Assembly (NCBI RefSeq): GCF_023278565.1
Contig: NC_064676.1
Span: 6,820,001-6,884,000 of the forward strand
Source of the DNA: Colletotrichum lupini
Taxonomy: Eukaryota; Ascomycota; Sordariomycetes; Glomerellales; Glomerellaceae
Length of the DNA: 64,000 nt
Direction of reading: 5' to 3'
The notes under the pieces were generated by a model. It was not told the DNA's origin and ran no database searches. It worked only from the letters and a program-made list of their open reading frames with translations. Below are positions 45,247-58,162 of the stretch, in pieces. The translations under genes and the position numbers were made by a program. Every line of letters begins with the position of its first letter. The stretch's first letter is position 1.

Positions 45247-48200
45247 CTAATCAGCAAATCGCTGCCTGAGACTGCTCTTCTTCGTAGCGAGCACCGCCAA
45301 TTGCGCGATGCTCGAGTTATTCGTAATGTCAAAGACAGATACCTCTGCCCCAAGCTCCTTCATCAGCCATGACCGGAGCTCAACCGCCGTCAGCGAGTCG
45401 ATGCCGTACGCGTGAAGCGGTTTGGATGTCTCAAGATTGAGCGCGTCGATGCTGAGCATCCGCGCAATCTTGAGAAGGAGAGCGTCGAGCACAATCTTCT
45501 CGGCTTCTTCCAGTGAAGACGCGCATTGCAGGTGTGCTTTGTGGTTGATGCCCTTGTTCGCATCATCTCCTCTCTCTGCATCGTCCGTCTCTGTGAGTCG
45601 CAGGTGGCTAAACAGAGGATCTTCTCCCCACGTCTGCGTCTGGTACCCCTCCGCAGCTGTCTCTTGCGGCAGCCAGAGGCGAGGGATAACTTGCGCCCTC
45701 GTCGTTTCCTGGGATGTAACAGCACTAGCCGGGCGGCAATGATAATCTAGCACAGCATAGAGCTCGTCCGCGGTGATGTGAGTCCATCCTGCAGATGAGA
45801 GGTAGTCCCAGAGTTCTGGCTTCTCTGCCACGTAACCAACGCCACGGATGATCGGAAGGTCTATCGAAACGGCGTTGACGCCCTTAAAGACGAGATGATG
45901 CGCAAAAGCGTCTTGGAATGTTCCTCCTGCGGCGTAGTTGGCCTGCTCGGGGCTTCCTGTCACTCCCACAGTCGACGAGAGGAAGACGAAGAAGTCCATC
46001 TTGTCGCCGAGGGCGTTATACAGGTTCCAGGATGCCTGCACCTTGGGCTGTACGGCTGCCTTCCAATTGTCGAGCGACATGTTCTCGAGAAGATTGTCCT
46101 TTATGCAGATTAGTATCGACGACCCTTCGAGCAGAACAGAGCATCAGTTATTCAACTTACTTGGAGCACCATGGAACCTTGGATGCATCCCTTGATGGGA
46201 GGAAGGGTAGTAGCAAGCTCAGCCAGAACAGTTTGTAGAGCACCGGCATCCGTCACATCGCAGGCCGGAGTGACCACATTATCACACACAGCCTCGAGCT
46301 CAGAAAGCAGCTCAATTGCAGCTTTCTCCACTGCGCCACGTCTCGAAAGGAGGATGAGGTTCTTGGCCCCTCGACAGGCCATCCATCGCGCGACGGACCT
46401 CCCAAGTCCACCTAGACCTCCAACAATTACGTACGACGCCTGGGGATCGAAGCTGCTAAGGGACTTCCGGCTCGGCACGACGGGTATCATGTCGTCGTCG
46501 CGTGGTTCGAGAACGATCTTGACGGTATCCTGATCTTCAGACTGCGTCCGACGAAACGCATCGCCGACCTGGGAGAAGCTATAGATCGCGGTTGGCGAGG
46601 GGCGGCTGATATTCTTCCAGTTGGCAAAGACAATGTCGACCATGTGCTGGAACATGGTCTCGGTGCGGGTCAGGTCGAATGCGAGGCAAGATGTAAGATC
46701 GAAGGACTCGAGACGGATGTTGCGGCCTCGCGGGACACGTGTGTTAGAGATTCCGTCAACTGAGCCGATGTAAACAATGCGTCCGAATGGTGCGATGCAG
46801 TCGATGACACCGTCGTTAAGGTCATCGACCACCGTAATAAGAACATTAATGCCACGCCCCTTGGCCAGCTTCTGCTGTGCAGACCGCATTGAAAAGTCAC
46901 GGCTGCTGAAGACGTGATCTTCCGGGATACCGCATCGCTTGACCAGTTCCTCTCGCTCTGACTGATTCCTCACGGTTGTGTACACCTCAGCTTTTTGAAG
47001 CTGAGCGACCTGCACGAATGCCTTTCCGATACTAGAACATGCGCCGTGTACCATGACAGAGTTGCCCTCACGGATGGAGCCGAACTCGCAGAGGACAGCG
47101 TAGGCCGTTGTGTAGTCGACGGGCAAGACCGCGCCATCAGCGAACGACACTCCATCAGGCAGCTTCGCGAGCAAGCCGTCCGTAGATCGAACATGGGTCT
47201 TCATGGTGCCCGACACCGCGAGTCCAAAGACCTTGTCCCCAACCTGGAACCTAGAGGCAGGCCCAGACTTTGTGACTATGCCAGAAGCCTCTAGACCCAG
47301 AGGCGAGTCTTCTGCCTTGCCGAGGACTGCGGAGACGTCACTGGTGCTCACTCCACAAGCCATGACCTTGAACTCGACATCGTGGTCTCCAAGTGGTGTG
47401 TCGGTCAGAGCGTCTTCCACGAAGCGAAGTGAGTCAAGTTGGCCAACGTCTCCGACCTGAAGGTGCAGCGAACGAGAGGCTTCGTCTTTCAAAAGCTTGT
47501 TCTCAATGCTCACGATGCCAGTCTGGTTTTGAATGTGATCGGTCATGTAATCTGCCTCGACGAGGCGAGATACGTGAACCACGTCGTCAATCACCCTGAA
47601 TGAGTTCTCGACGCTGTCTTGTTCTGCTGCAAGAACCTGGACGCACCTGGCGGCAATGAGCTCTTCGTCGGCATTCTGTTCGAAAGAGAGAGTGAGGAAG
47701 TTGACATCTGGCCTCTCTGAGCGAACCACTCTAGCCAGGCCGGTTACCAACTCGGAATCCGGGTCGGGCGCAGTGGACGTACCGCCACGAGTCACCCAAA
47801 GGATATTTTTGCTCTTGGTCAGTACGCGCTTGAAGCTGTTAAAGGTCTCCTCGTCCATATCCTTCAAAGCAGCATGGTCCAGTTCGGAGAGTACCACACA
47901 CGTCGCGCTAGCCAGGCTCTTGTCAGCCAAGGACGTGATAGTTGCGATTTCGCAACCACCTCCTTGACCGATTGATTGCACGACCTTCGCTGCCAGCTCG
48001 GTCTGAGTGGGCGACTCGCTGGTCAGAATGTAGTACGATGAAGGAGAGCATGCCACTATTTCCGTTGAAGGGTTACTGGACACCAGGATCGAGCTCATCT
48101 GATGCGGGGATGAAGCGAAATCGTCAAAGACAGCATCAAGCCCACTGAAACCAGAAGCTCGAAGATGGGTATCCCATGAATTGGGAGACATCAACGGACC

Positions 48201-51200
48201 CCAGACACGGTCCTTGTCCTCTGAAAGCCACCACCCGTGCAGCGTGCCGAAGCAGAAGCTTCCCAGCAGGATCTCAGTGTTGGTGATCTCAAAGAGGAGA
48301 AGCTTTCCGCCAGGTTTGAGCAACTTCCTAGCATTGACGAGGGTCTCGTCAATCTTCTTCGTAGCGTGCAAGACGTTCGCCGCAATAATGAGATCATACT
48401 TGTCGGCCTCGAAGCCCTGGCTCAGGGGGTCATTCTCGACATTGAGCACGCGGAATCCCATTCGTCCGACCTCATCCTTGAAGTTTTCCTTGGCTTGTTC
48501 GAAGAACGACGGCGAGATGTCGGTGAAATCGTAGTGCCCGTACCGACGTCCGCTGTCTCGTGTCAACGTCGCCATGGCAGGACGCGTGGCGCCACCTGTG
48601 CCGGCGCCAATCTCGAGGATTTCCATGTTAGGGTTCTTGTGCGCCATGATGTCGAGGTAGCTACAAAGCTGAGCGTAGCATCTCTTAGAGCCGAGACCGT
48701 TGCTGTAGACATCCTCTGCCAGCTTATCTTTGAAGATGACGTCCAAGGGATCGCGGTCTCCGGTGAGGATACTCGAGAGGGCCTGGCCGACGGCGATGAT
48801 AAGCTTACCTTCCGATGCGTTGCCATTCAAGACTTTGGCTTCGAGTTGTTCAATACTCTCACTTGCGGGACCGTCCGAGTGCTGACGGGCGACGTGTTGG
48901 AACCACTTGACGTATCGCTGGTGGTACCAGGTCATCTTGCCGATGGACTCTTGGGTAAGAGATTTTACGCAACGGTGCATGTAAGCAAGGCACAGCGCCT
49001 CGCAGTCCAGCATCCAGGTAGATGGGTCATCCTCCTGCGTTAGAGGCAGCTGGAAAAGTTGTGAAGCCTGCTGCTTCGTCAGGAAATTCGGATCAGGCTT
49101 CCAGGATACGTTGAAAGCCGGATGAACCATCGCCTGAGAGTTGTCCTTGGACGGCCCATTCGAGATAGTCTTGAAGACAAGGCCAGACATTTGTACCATC
49201 TCGTCACCTTGTTCCAGATGTGTAGCCCTCACGTCCGAGACCACCTCGCTGCGCCCTTTGACTCGAGTGTCAGCAGACACACTGTATGAGTAATGAGACA
49301 GGCTCGATCGCGCCGAAATCCAGCCATCAGCCAGGTACGTGGGCACTCTGGTTGCCCCGGCGTATTTGGAGCTGAAGACCAGAGCGACGAGATTGGCATG
49401 TACGACGCCATCGAGAGTAGCTGGGTGCACCAAGTGCGGCTGGACATACTGGTGTGGCATCGACTTCTCGATCTTGTCCACTGAAGAATGGAGCGTTGCT
49501 ACCATGCTAAGGTCTTGTCCAAGACGGACGTCGCTCAGAGTCTGGAAGGTTGGGCCAAAGTTCAACCCAGAATCCGCGAAGCTGCGATACAGCTTGTCGA
49601 CAGAAGTCTCCGTCGCACAGCCATCATGAATGCTCTCTTCAGGTCCCCTGAGTGCGAGTCGATCACCCGACTCGTACTCAGTCTGCACGAAACCGTGGCA
49701 GTGCTCCCTCCACGCGCCATCTTGCATGGTCCAGAGCTGGAATTCTCGCCATGTCGAAACAACGGAGTGGCTGTTCTCCCGGTGCTGACGGAGGTAAAAC
49801 TGAGATTCGACACCATTGGCATCATCGGGTACTCGCAGGGCCCGCTTGAATGACACATCTCTCAGTCTGAACCCCTTCAAGGCCTTGCTCTTATCGGCAA
49901 TCTGCCGGCTCGCCTCGATAGCCATGACAAGCATACCGGCCGCAGGGTATAAGACATCTCCAGAGACCTTGTGATCTTCGATCCAGGGATTCTCCGAAAG
50001 TCGGATGTAATTGCGCCACACCGCATTATTCTCGTTGAAACCCGCCATTGGAGCTCCAAGTAGCTCGTGCCGGCCCACAGGTCTCTTGCGGTAGTCGTCG
50101 CTCAACGTGCTCTGTACCCAGTACTCTTTCGAGTGGTCAAAAGGGTAAGAGGGCAGATTGGTGAGCATGAGTGGCTTTGGCCCATGAGGCTCGTCTGCGT
50201 CGTTGACCTGCGCCAGGTTGACATTGTAGCCGTGGCAGAAGAGATTTCCGACGGATTCCAGTGCAGTCTCGACGCCCGGCTTCTGTCGGATAAGAAGGGA
50301 GTGATAGTCAACCTTGGCGTTGCCGTGGACCTGTTTGACTGTGCTGAAGAGCGGTCCCTTGAGAGCGCTGTGAGGGCCAATTTCCAAGAAGTCGGTGATG
50401 GGTTCGAAGGGGAATTCCTCTTCACAGTCACTGTTCACAGCACCATTCACGTGGCCATTGACAAATCCGTTGACGAGACCATTGACATGTCCGTCAACAT
50501 GTCCGTTGATCTTGGGTACTTCAGAACCCTTGAGCATCTCTGTGACCGACTCGGTAAACCGGACTGGCGATACCAAGTTCTTGACCCAGTACTCAGGTCG
50601 TCGAAGTTGCGAGGGGAGTATTGGCACTCCCATCGTCGAAGAGTAGAACCGAGGCTTCACAGAGCTTCTCAAAGCACCCTGTTGAAGATCTCCCATGGCC
50701 TCCAGGTACTCATCAGCCATGGCCTTCATGTACTGCGAATGGTACGCAATCTCGACGTTGAGCTTCCTCGCGAACACCTTTTCGGCGCTGAGCAGCTGGA
50801 CCAGGGCGTCAATCTTTTCAGCATCACCGCTGACGGTATGACTATTCACGCTGTTCATGCAAGCAATTTCTAGGGTACCTTCGCCGCCAAGTTGCTGGTT
50901 CACGCGATCGATGGCGTCTTGCGTGGCGGCTTTGCTCAGACCGACGGCAGCCATGCCCGTACTCGGCCGAGAAGCTGAGCGCGCGAGCTTGGCGCTCAGC
51001 TTACCGCGGAAGTAGGCGATTTTCCAGGCTGCTTGTCGTGAGATTGCGCCAGCGGCGTAGGCTGCGGCGACTTCACCGGATGAATGTCCCGTGATGGCAT
51101 GTGGGTAGACGCCCCAAGTGGAGAGAAGGTCAACCATGGCAACCTGCAGAGCAGTGCATATGGGTTGGCAGAATTCGGGGTCGTTAATTCGAGAGGAAGT

Positions 51201-53508
51201 CTTTGACTTTGATAATTCGACTAGTTTTCGACGATAATCAGTACGAGGTCTCACACCACTGGTCCAAAATGTTGGACGACAAGACTTACACGTTAAGGAC
51301 CAATTACAACCGAGATCATTAAGATACCGATCAGCCGCCAAAAGACTCTCTTGAAAGGCGCGGTACGCCAACAGGTCCATGCCCATCGTCGCCCATTGCG
51401 CTCCCTGGCCAGTAAAGACAAACGCAAGCCGCGGGTTGGTCTTTGCTCGTATGGGAGTAGCCGCATTCCCCTCGAGAGACTTTTCTAACTGTGCCGGCGA
51501 GCTGGCGATACTAAACGTCCTCCAGGAATGACGGGTCCGCCTACAGGCCAGTGTGTAGCTTAGGTCCCTCAAAAACCGCAACTGGGCGGATTCTCCGACG
51601 ATCTGGGCCGCTTTCGTTGCAAGATAGTCCCTGTATCCGTCTCGTAACCGAGAAACGGCATCCTGGTCGTTTGCCGACAAGACAAAGAGACGTGGGGCGT
51701 CTTCAGTGTCAAAATCGTCTAGATGGATCCCGCTATCCGATGGGCGGTGGAATCCATTAACGCGGCCTGTGTCGTTGTGACAGAAACGTCAGCGTGTGCC
51801 CATCGAGCCTGGCGTAATAAGAATAAAAACTTACCCGTCCCATTCACTAAAGGTGCGTCTAGTTGTCTGGGAATCTTGGGGATCGTCTCCGTGCGATGGT
51901 TCCCGACCAGACGGAAGCTCTTGAGGAAATGGAGCGCATCATCCATCACTACGTGGGCATTACTGCCACCAACGCCAAATGAGTTCACCGACATGCGGCG
52001 CAGGCCACGCTGCGGCCACGCCGTTGGTTTCGTGGGAAACCTCAAGTTCCACGCGTCCTGGATCTTTGGGTTGCGCTTCTCGAACCAAATGTTCCCGGGA
52101 ATAACGCCGCTTTCTAGCGTCAAGACACCCTTGATCACGGCCGCTACGCCCGCAGCGCCCTCCAAGTGTCCAACATTGCTCTTCAGCGCACCCACGTACA
52201 GCGGCTCGTCCGCAGACCGATGAGGCGCAAAGATCTCAGCAAGGGCGCTCGCCTCTATGGGATCGCCCACGGGAGTACCCGTGCCATGGGCCTCGGCGAA
52301 CCGCGTGAGCGAAGGGTCCAAGTTGGCCCGCTCGTAGACGTGCTTGATGAGCGCGACCTGGCCCCTTTTCGTCGGCTGCGTGATGCCGGGCGATCGGCCG
52401 TCCTGGTTCGTGGAAGAGTTCCGGATGACGGCGCGGATGACGTCCCCGTCCCGAATGGCATCCGATACCCGCTTTAAGACCAGGGCCCCGAACCCTTCGC
52501 CGCGGGAGTATCCGTTGGCCCGGTGGTCAAAGCTGTATGACTTGCCGTCCGGACCCAGAACGCCCGCCGCGTCTAGCTTTAGTGTCATCTCGGGAGTCAG
52601 GATAAGGTTGCACCCGCCCACGACGGCCTAGTACATGATGACGGGGTGGTTAGCCAAGAGCCCGGCTTGCAGACGGCGGGGGAGAGGAGGAGGGGCGTGG
52701 TTTGGTTGGCTTCAGTGTCACCGCCCCTGGAGATGAAAGGGACTTTGGTGAAATTACATGCATGAGAAAAAGAGCCTCACCATGTTGACTTCACGAAGTT
52801 TGAGACTCATGCATGCTTCGTGCACGGCCACCAGACTGCTTGAGCAGGCCGTGTCTACTGTTACACTCGGGCCCCGAAAGTCGAAGAACCACGAGACTCT
52901 GTTGCTGAGCATACTGGCTACTGTGCCCAGGGCTGAGTATTTATTCGGAATATCCAAGTCTTTCGCTATGTGATCATTGTAATCGGCCGTGAAGCAGCCG
53001 ACGTATACGCCGGTCTGGGTTCCGGCAACGGTATCGAGAGGTATTCCGGCTTCGTGAAAAGTCAGTATTCAAGCCAACTTCAAATATCGCAAAATCGAGA
53101 ATTTGGATGTCTCTTCGTACCATTTTCGAGAGCCTTGTATACACTCTCCAACATTCCTCGCTGTTGCGGATCGATACTTCGTGCTTCTGTGGGTGTGATA
53201 GAGAAAAACGGCGCGTCAAATGCTGATATGCTGCCCTTGAGAAAGTGGCCATGACGGACTCGTGTCTAAATTAAAGCGCTGCAAGTCAGTTTTCGTCGCA
53301 TAAACTTTGCATAACGCGGAGCGGGAACACGCACGGCGCCGCTCCTGTCGGCATCCGGATGCCAAAATGCCTCTGCATTGTATCTCTCCCGCGGGACTTC
53401 CGTGCGAGCTGACCTCCCGGCGAGTAACGACTCGTAGAACCGCTCTGGCGTATCGCCGTCCCCTGGAAGCCTCGCGCTGAGCCCAACAATGGCGATGGGA
53501 TCTCCCAT
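45247..53508 (-). CDS. Highly reducing type I polyketide synthase (KS-AT-DH-cMT-ER-KR-ACP)
   Basis: Seven exons on the minus strand (53508-53335, 53265-53121, 53049-52781, 52627-51835, 51766-51290, 51220-46161, 46098-45247) give 2589 aa. KS has C175 in 'DTACSSS', with 'EAHGTGT' and 'KSNVGHLEG'. AT has 'GHSSGE' at ~S666. DH has '[10 protein letters not shown]' (H~1036) and 'ATLDGVVHA' (D~1223). The C-methyltransferase SAM motif 'LEIGAGTGG' is near 1488. ER is at ~1815-2105, with an unusual 'GACSSIG' nucleotide motif. KR has 'VGGLGGLG' near 2211 and 'NYAAG'. ACP 'GIDSL' carries S~2541. There is no thioesterase or reductase end. It makes an iteratively reduced, methyl-branched chain of unknown identity. 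The first donor (GTGCGT, or GTTCCC six bases later) and the 69-nt intron in AT are my choices. Confidence 0.9.
50434..50510 (-). repeat. 12-bp-periodic Val-Asn-Gly repeat in the PKS AT-DH region
   Basis: The PKS encodes '[26 protein letters not shown]' style four-residue repeats at ~857-882, within the linker after the AT core. It is about six copies of a 12-nt unit. Confidence 0.75.
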
Positions 53509-56019
53509 GATGTATACCGTACAGGGCTTGGGGGCTCTCTTTTTCGTCTAGTGTTTCGATACTATTGATCTACTCAGGTCCGTGCGGTGAGCTACGGTGA
53601 GAGTTTGAGGGATGGTGGGAGTCGGGGAAGTGAATTGAGACATGGAACGAAATCCTTAGGACAAGACCAGAACCTGGATCAGGGCTCCAGCGAGATAGTA
53701 GCATTATTAGAAAGAATCCACCACTTGGTTTCCCCTCTTCCACTATTCATGTGGACTACTCCGGAGCTAGCTATCAGATATTTCTGGCGTCAACCTCGAC
53801 AAGCAAATTCACTCAAACCCTGGTCGGAAAGAAGAGGCCACACGCGTCATGTTGGCGAACTTGCGATGCACCAAGCACGGAGATGGCTCCAACAAGCTTC
53901 GCACTTTGACTGGAGTTTCTCTTCCAACAAAACATGGTGCATGAAGAATAAGACAAGGGTCCCGGATAGAAGGGGAGGAGATATAACAGATACGTGGTTC
54001 ATTATGGTACATGCGGTCGAGAAGGGTGGCTCAAGGGTGGCTACGTCGATGATTTTCGTACCCGTACAAGGTCACGAGGCTGGGAAGACAATGGCGATTC
54101 CCGATGGGCACACCCGTTCGTTAGGTAACTGCGAAGCTTTGCGTTCCGCGTTCCACAGAGTTCATTTATCGCTCCGTCTTGGCATGCCGTACTTTAGACC
54201 CCGGGAGCTGTTCAAGTAGACGTGTTAGTGCAGGCGAGACATCCATCGGGCCCAGATACAGGGGACCGGTGGAACACAAATTACACAAGATTCCTCGGGC
54301 TGATTTCGACCGGGCTTCCTGTGTGGTTGGCCCGCAGTGTGCATGCGCCCCTGTCTCTCGTTCTCTCTCGCTTCTCCCAAGCTCGCTCAACTCGGGATCG
54401 GTCTGACCCCTCTTGGAAAGTACGGCGACAATGATGACCAAGTCAAGACTCGAGGTGCACAGGGTCTCGCACACATTTTGCAGTTTAAGGTGCTTACGAA
54501 GTAAGAGGGGTGGGGGGCCACGGGAGATTGCTGTTGGTTTTCCCATTTTGTTTCGGTTGCAGTTCTTCGGCACCACGTGAAGCCAAGTTGCCAACTGCCC
54601 AAATCCAATAGTCGAGCATAGACTGCATCAGTGCATGCTCGAGCAAACGATGAGCTGTTCCTCTTGGCTGCTTCTTCCCCCTTTTCGACGAATACCTCGC
54701 TGCACTTCTGCAATGATTGCCTGGATCGGGAGCCGGATCCCGGAGATCCGATGACGATCGTTGCGATAGTCTGCCAGGATGCGCTTGGGCGAATCATTGC
54801 TTCTGGATTCTGGAAGGCGGTATCATGGCAGAGACCTTGACTCAGTGCCGTGTAAGCAGGCAGACTCAGGCGTCAGAGTCGATCCCACACGATGGCGTCC
54901 CAGCTGCCGAACCCTGGACTGCTCGGCGACAGGGGTTGTGCTGGTTGCCAGCCAGTGGCCCCCTTGGGTCTCACGGCTCCCGCTCCATAAGAAAATGCAA
55001 GGTCATGACTAGGAGGATGACAGGTTTTAGCTGCCGGTCCAAGGCGTTGGGCCGCGTTGGAACATGGAAAGTGTGTGATGGCTGTGAATGCGAGGAAGAA
55101 GTTTGCGCTCTGATAAGGAGATTTCTGACAGAATTGATAAATCCGCCTTGATATACAATGTTTGCTTCCCCTTTCTCATCACTGGCACAGAAGAGCCCAT
55201 GCCAGAAATGTCCGTTGTTTCTTTTCCAACGCTGCCGACGTCGCCAGCGTCGCGTGACATGACGACTATAGACTGGGTTGCGATTTCGCGAGGGTTTCCG
55301 CAACGTTTCCTTGGACTATGACAGGCCCGGGGAAGAGTCCAGAGAGCCAGAGTTGTCTGCCCATCCGGGCACATTACCACTGATTCTGATAAAGCGCCGA
55401 CAAAAGCCCCGCAGATATTAGCACTTAGCAGCGACACGGCTACGCGAAGTACGAGGGCTTACCAAACCAGCTCGCCATCCGTACAAGGTTTTTCTGTTTT
55501 AGCGGCAAGGGATGGAAAGGGAGAAGCGACACAAGACAGGGGCCGTTCAAACACGGCAGTGTCCGGGAGATGATGGCATGGCATGGCCACCTTGGGTTGG
55601 GGACCTTTGCACCTTTGCCCAAAAAATAAACTGTTGCCCTAGCCCGTTTTGATTCAGTTTCCCCCAGAAATGAAAAAACAAGACGAACCGCTTCTGGTTC
55701 ATGGGACGACCTTGTCTATCCTATCCCGCCGCACCCTCTTTCTTGCCGGTTGCTTGTCTATCACTCTCTTCCTACACTCATTGCTACTGGTAACCTTCTT
55801 TCTTCCCCCTTGCGTTATACGGAGACCAGAGTAAAAGCCCGCCTATCGTCGAGCCTTGCTGACCTGCAACTCTCTTGGTTTGTGCATTGCGTCTTTGGCC
55901 CGGCATTTAACTTGGACCCCCCCAGTTTCCCGAATTCCCCCTCCTCCAGTCCCGAAGCGCGCACCGCTCCCTTCTACCCTTCCCCCTTGCCCACCACGGT
56001 CTCGCTCGGAGCGGACCGC
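53509..56019. other. Intergenic stretch, no gene recognised
   Basis: About 2.5 kb. The longest frame is ~210 codons on the plus strand from 53587, without recognisable domains. The PKS promoter lies at its left end and the leader of the LaeA-like gene at its right end (CT-rich from 55640). Confidence 0.35.
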
Positions 56020-58162
56020 ATGTTGATGGACAGGTTCTACAACCAACAGCGGCTTCGCAAAAGCGGTGGTAGCAGCTTGAGCTCAGTCGGTTCTGGCTCT
56101 CCCGTGGGACGGCACCAGCCGACCCGTCCTCCAACGGCCGCCAACAGCATCTCGGCCGCCTCCACATCGACGCTGCTCACCGCTAGTTCGTCGTCCGAAC
56201 GTACCCGCAACTTTTCCACAGACAGCAGGCCGCGCACGCCGCCATCAACGAGGCCGTCGATGCAGTCAGGCGAACAAGACGTACGTACTTCTTCGGTCTA
56301 TGAGACATTGACCCCTCCGTGGACCGTGGCAACTGTCATGTTGTCGCCGGCGCCTACAGATCCAGGTGGTAATGCAGGCTTAACCAAAGCTCTTGAATCT
56401 CATGCCGCAAATAGGAGTATCCCGAGGATCACCCGAGCCCGACCTCCGATGAAGTGAACGAGGCCGTCTGGGCGGGAGGGTCCGATTCAGACGACGGATC
56501 GGACAGCGACCCGACGCCGGGTCAGAGTCTCCGGGCGGTAACAAAGTGAGCCTCTCATTCTCATCCGACGATAATGTCTTTCATTGTTTTTTTCTTCATT
56601 GTGTTTCATGTTTATTCTCATTCTCACTTTCCCTCGCCATCTCATCGGCCACGCTTTCTTTTCCTGCGACATTCTGACCTTCCGAACCATCCGTGCAGTA
56701 GCAGTTCCAGCAAATCAAAGATCAAGACGGGCAAGTCGTCCATCTTCCAGTCTATCTTCAATAAGTTTGCCAAAACCGGAAAGCGCTTCGGCTTCGTGCC
56801 AAACACCAAGGTACGCTTTACTCAACTATCATCCTTTGATGCAGGTTGCCCCGATGCTAACCCGTCTTACCAATCCGCCAGGAAGAACAAGACAGAAATG
56901 GTCAGCAAGCATCCTTCACCGTGGCCCACCGGTCCTTGAGTTCACGGCCACCTAGCTCTTCACCTACACATGCATCTTGCGCTTCCTGCAGGATCTGGAG
57001 CGTCTAGACCAAGACCTGCCTTGTCGCTAACCAGGAATCCGCAGTCCTCCAACACCAGATCATTGCCGAACTCTTCGACCACAGACTCCACTTGGGCCCA
57101 GTCGTCAAGGCCAGGGCCGCCCTCGACGTAGGCACGGGGCCAGGGCTATGGGCATTAGTGCGTTACCTTCTCATCATCAGTCACTTCGCAACGCCCCCTA
57201 CCCTCACCTTTTCCCGCATAAATGATGTAACTAGTCTGGTATCACGGAATGACTCGCTAACTAGCCTCATGTAGGAATATGGCAAGTCGCTCCTGTTAAT
57301 GCCTACGGGGTATTATAACACCGGGAAGTTCACGCTAACGCCAGTTGACCGCCGCAACAGCCAAGAAGAACCCAAACTGTGCCGTGATGGGCGTCGATAT
57401 TGAGAAAGTGCGCCCTCCATATAACGTGTCCAACTGTCAGTTCAAGATCATGGATATAACTACCGACTGGAACATCGGCAGACAGTTCGACTTCATCCAT
57501 GTCCGTATGCTAGGCGATATCGTGGAAAAGGAAAAGTTCGTTGACTCCATCTATCGCCACCTCAACCCTGGGGGCTGGGTCGAGTTCAGCGAATGGATCG
57601 CGATCCTCGTATCCCCAGATCACTCACTAGAGGGGACAGCATTTCACAAGTGGAACATGCTTCTCCAACAGGGTCTTCAGAATATGGGCCGCTCCATGCA
57701 CTACGTCTCACAATATCAGCCCATCTTGGAGAAGTCAGGGTTTGAGAGGATGAAGTTGACGAAGCACGCTGCTCCTACGAACGCGTGCTACCCGGGTAAG
57801 AAGTGTCAGCGGTTCGGTACCATGATGTCCAGCAATTGGAATGCCATCATCGAGCCGCTAAGTGTCCCTGTTTTTACTATTGGTCTAGGCTGGTCCGAGG
57901 CCCAGGTTCTTGCATTGGTTAAGAAGGTCCGCAAGGAGATTGATGATACGAACTACCATTCGTTCATGACGCTGTAAGTTATCTCTGGAGTCAGGCAAGG
58001 TCGGAGGAGGTCCTGAATCATAACTGACAATCACAATCTGATATCAGGCTTACGATATACTGTCGGAAGCCACGTAGCGGTGCATCATCGTCCGCATCGT
58101 TGGCGAGCTCATCTCGCTCGGCAGCTCAAATGTCGGTGTCCAATGTCAGTTCACATGGGTAG
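56020..58162 (+). pseudogene. LaeA-like SAM methyltransferase, probably frameshifted
   Basis: Readable exon parts are 56020-56280, 56415-56545, 56699-56810, 56882-~57157, the 7-base 57275-57281, 57361-57973 and 58048-58162. The N-terminus is Ser/Pro-rich and disordered, then 'FNKFAKTGKRFGFVPNTK'. The methyltransferase core has motif I 'ALDVGTGPGLWA', then 'EYA' + 'KKNPNCAVMGVDIEK', and 'FDFIHVRMLGDI', 'LNPGGWVEFSEW', 'TKHAAPTNACYPGKK'. This fits a family of LaeA-like fungal regulators of secondary metabolism. In 56882-57157 the frame is broken twice: near 56940-56965 before 'LFTYTCILRFLQDLERLDQD', and near 57014-57022 where one extra base separates it from 'VANQESAVLQHQIIAELF'. So the gene looks disabled unless the sequence has errors. 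Confidence 0.7.

Noticed and set aside
53587..54219. 210-codon open frame upstream of the PKS
   Set aside because: No recognisable domain and composition unlike its neighbours' proteins; left as intergenic.
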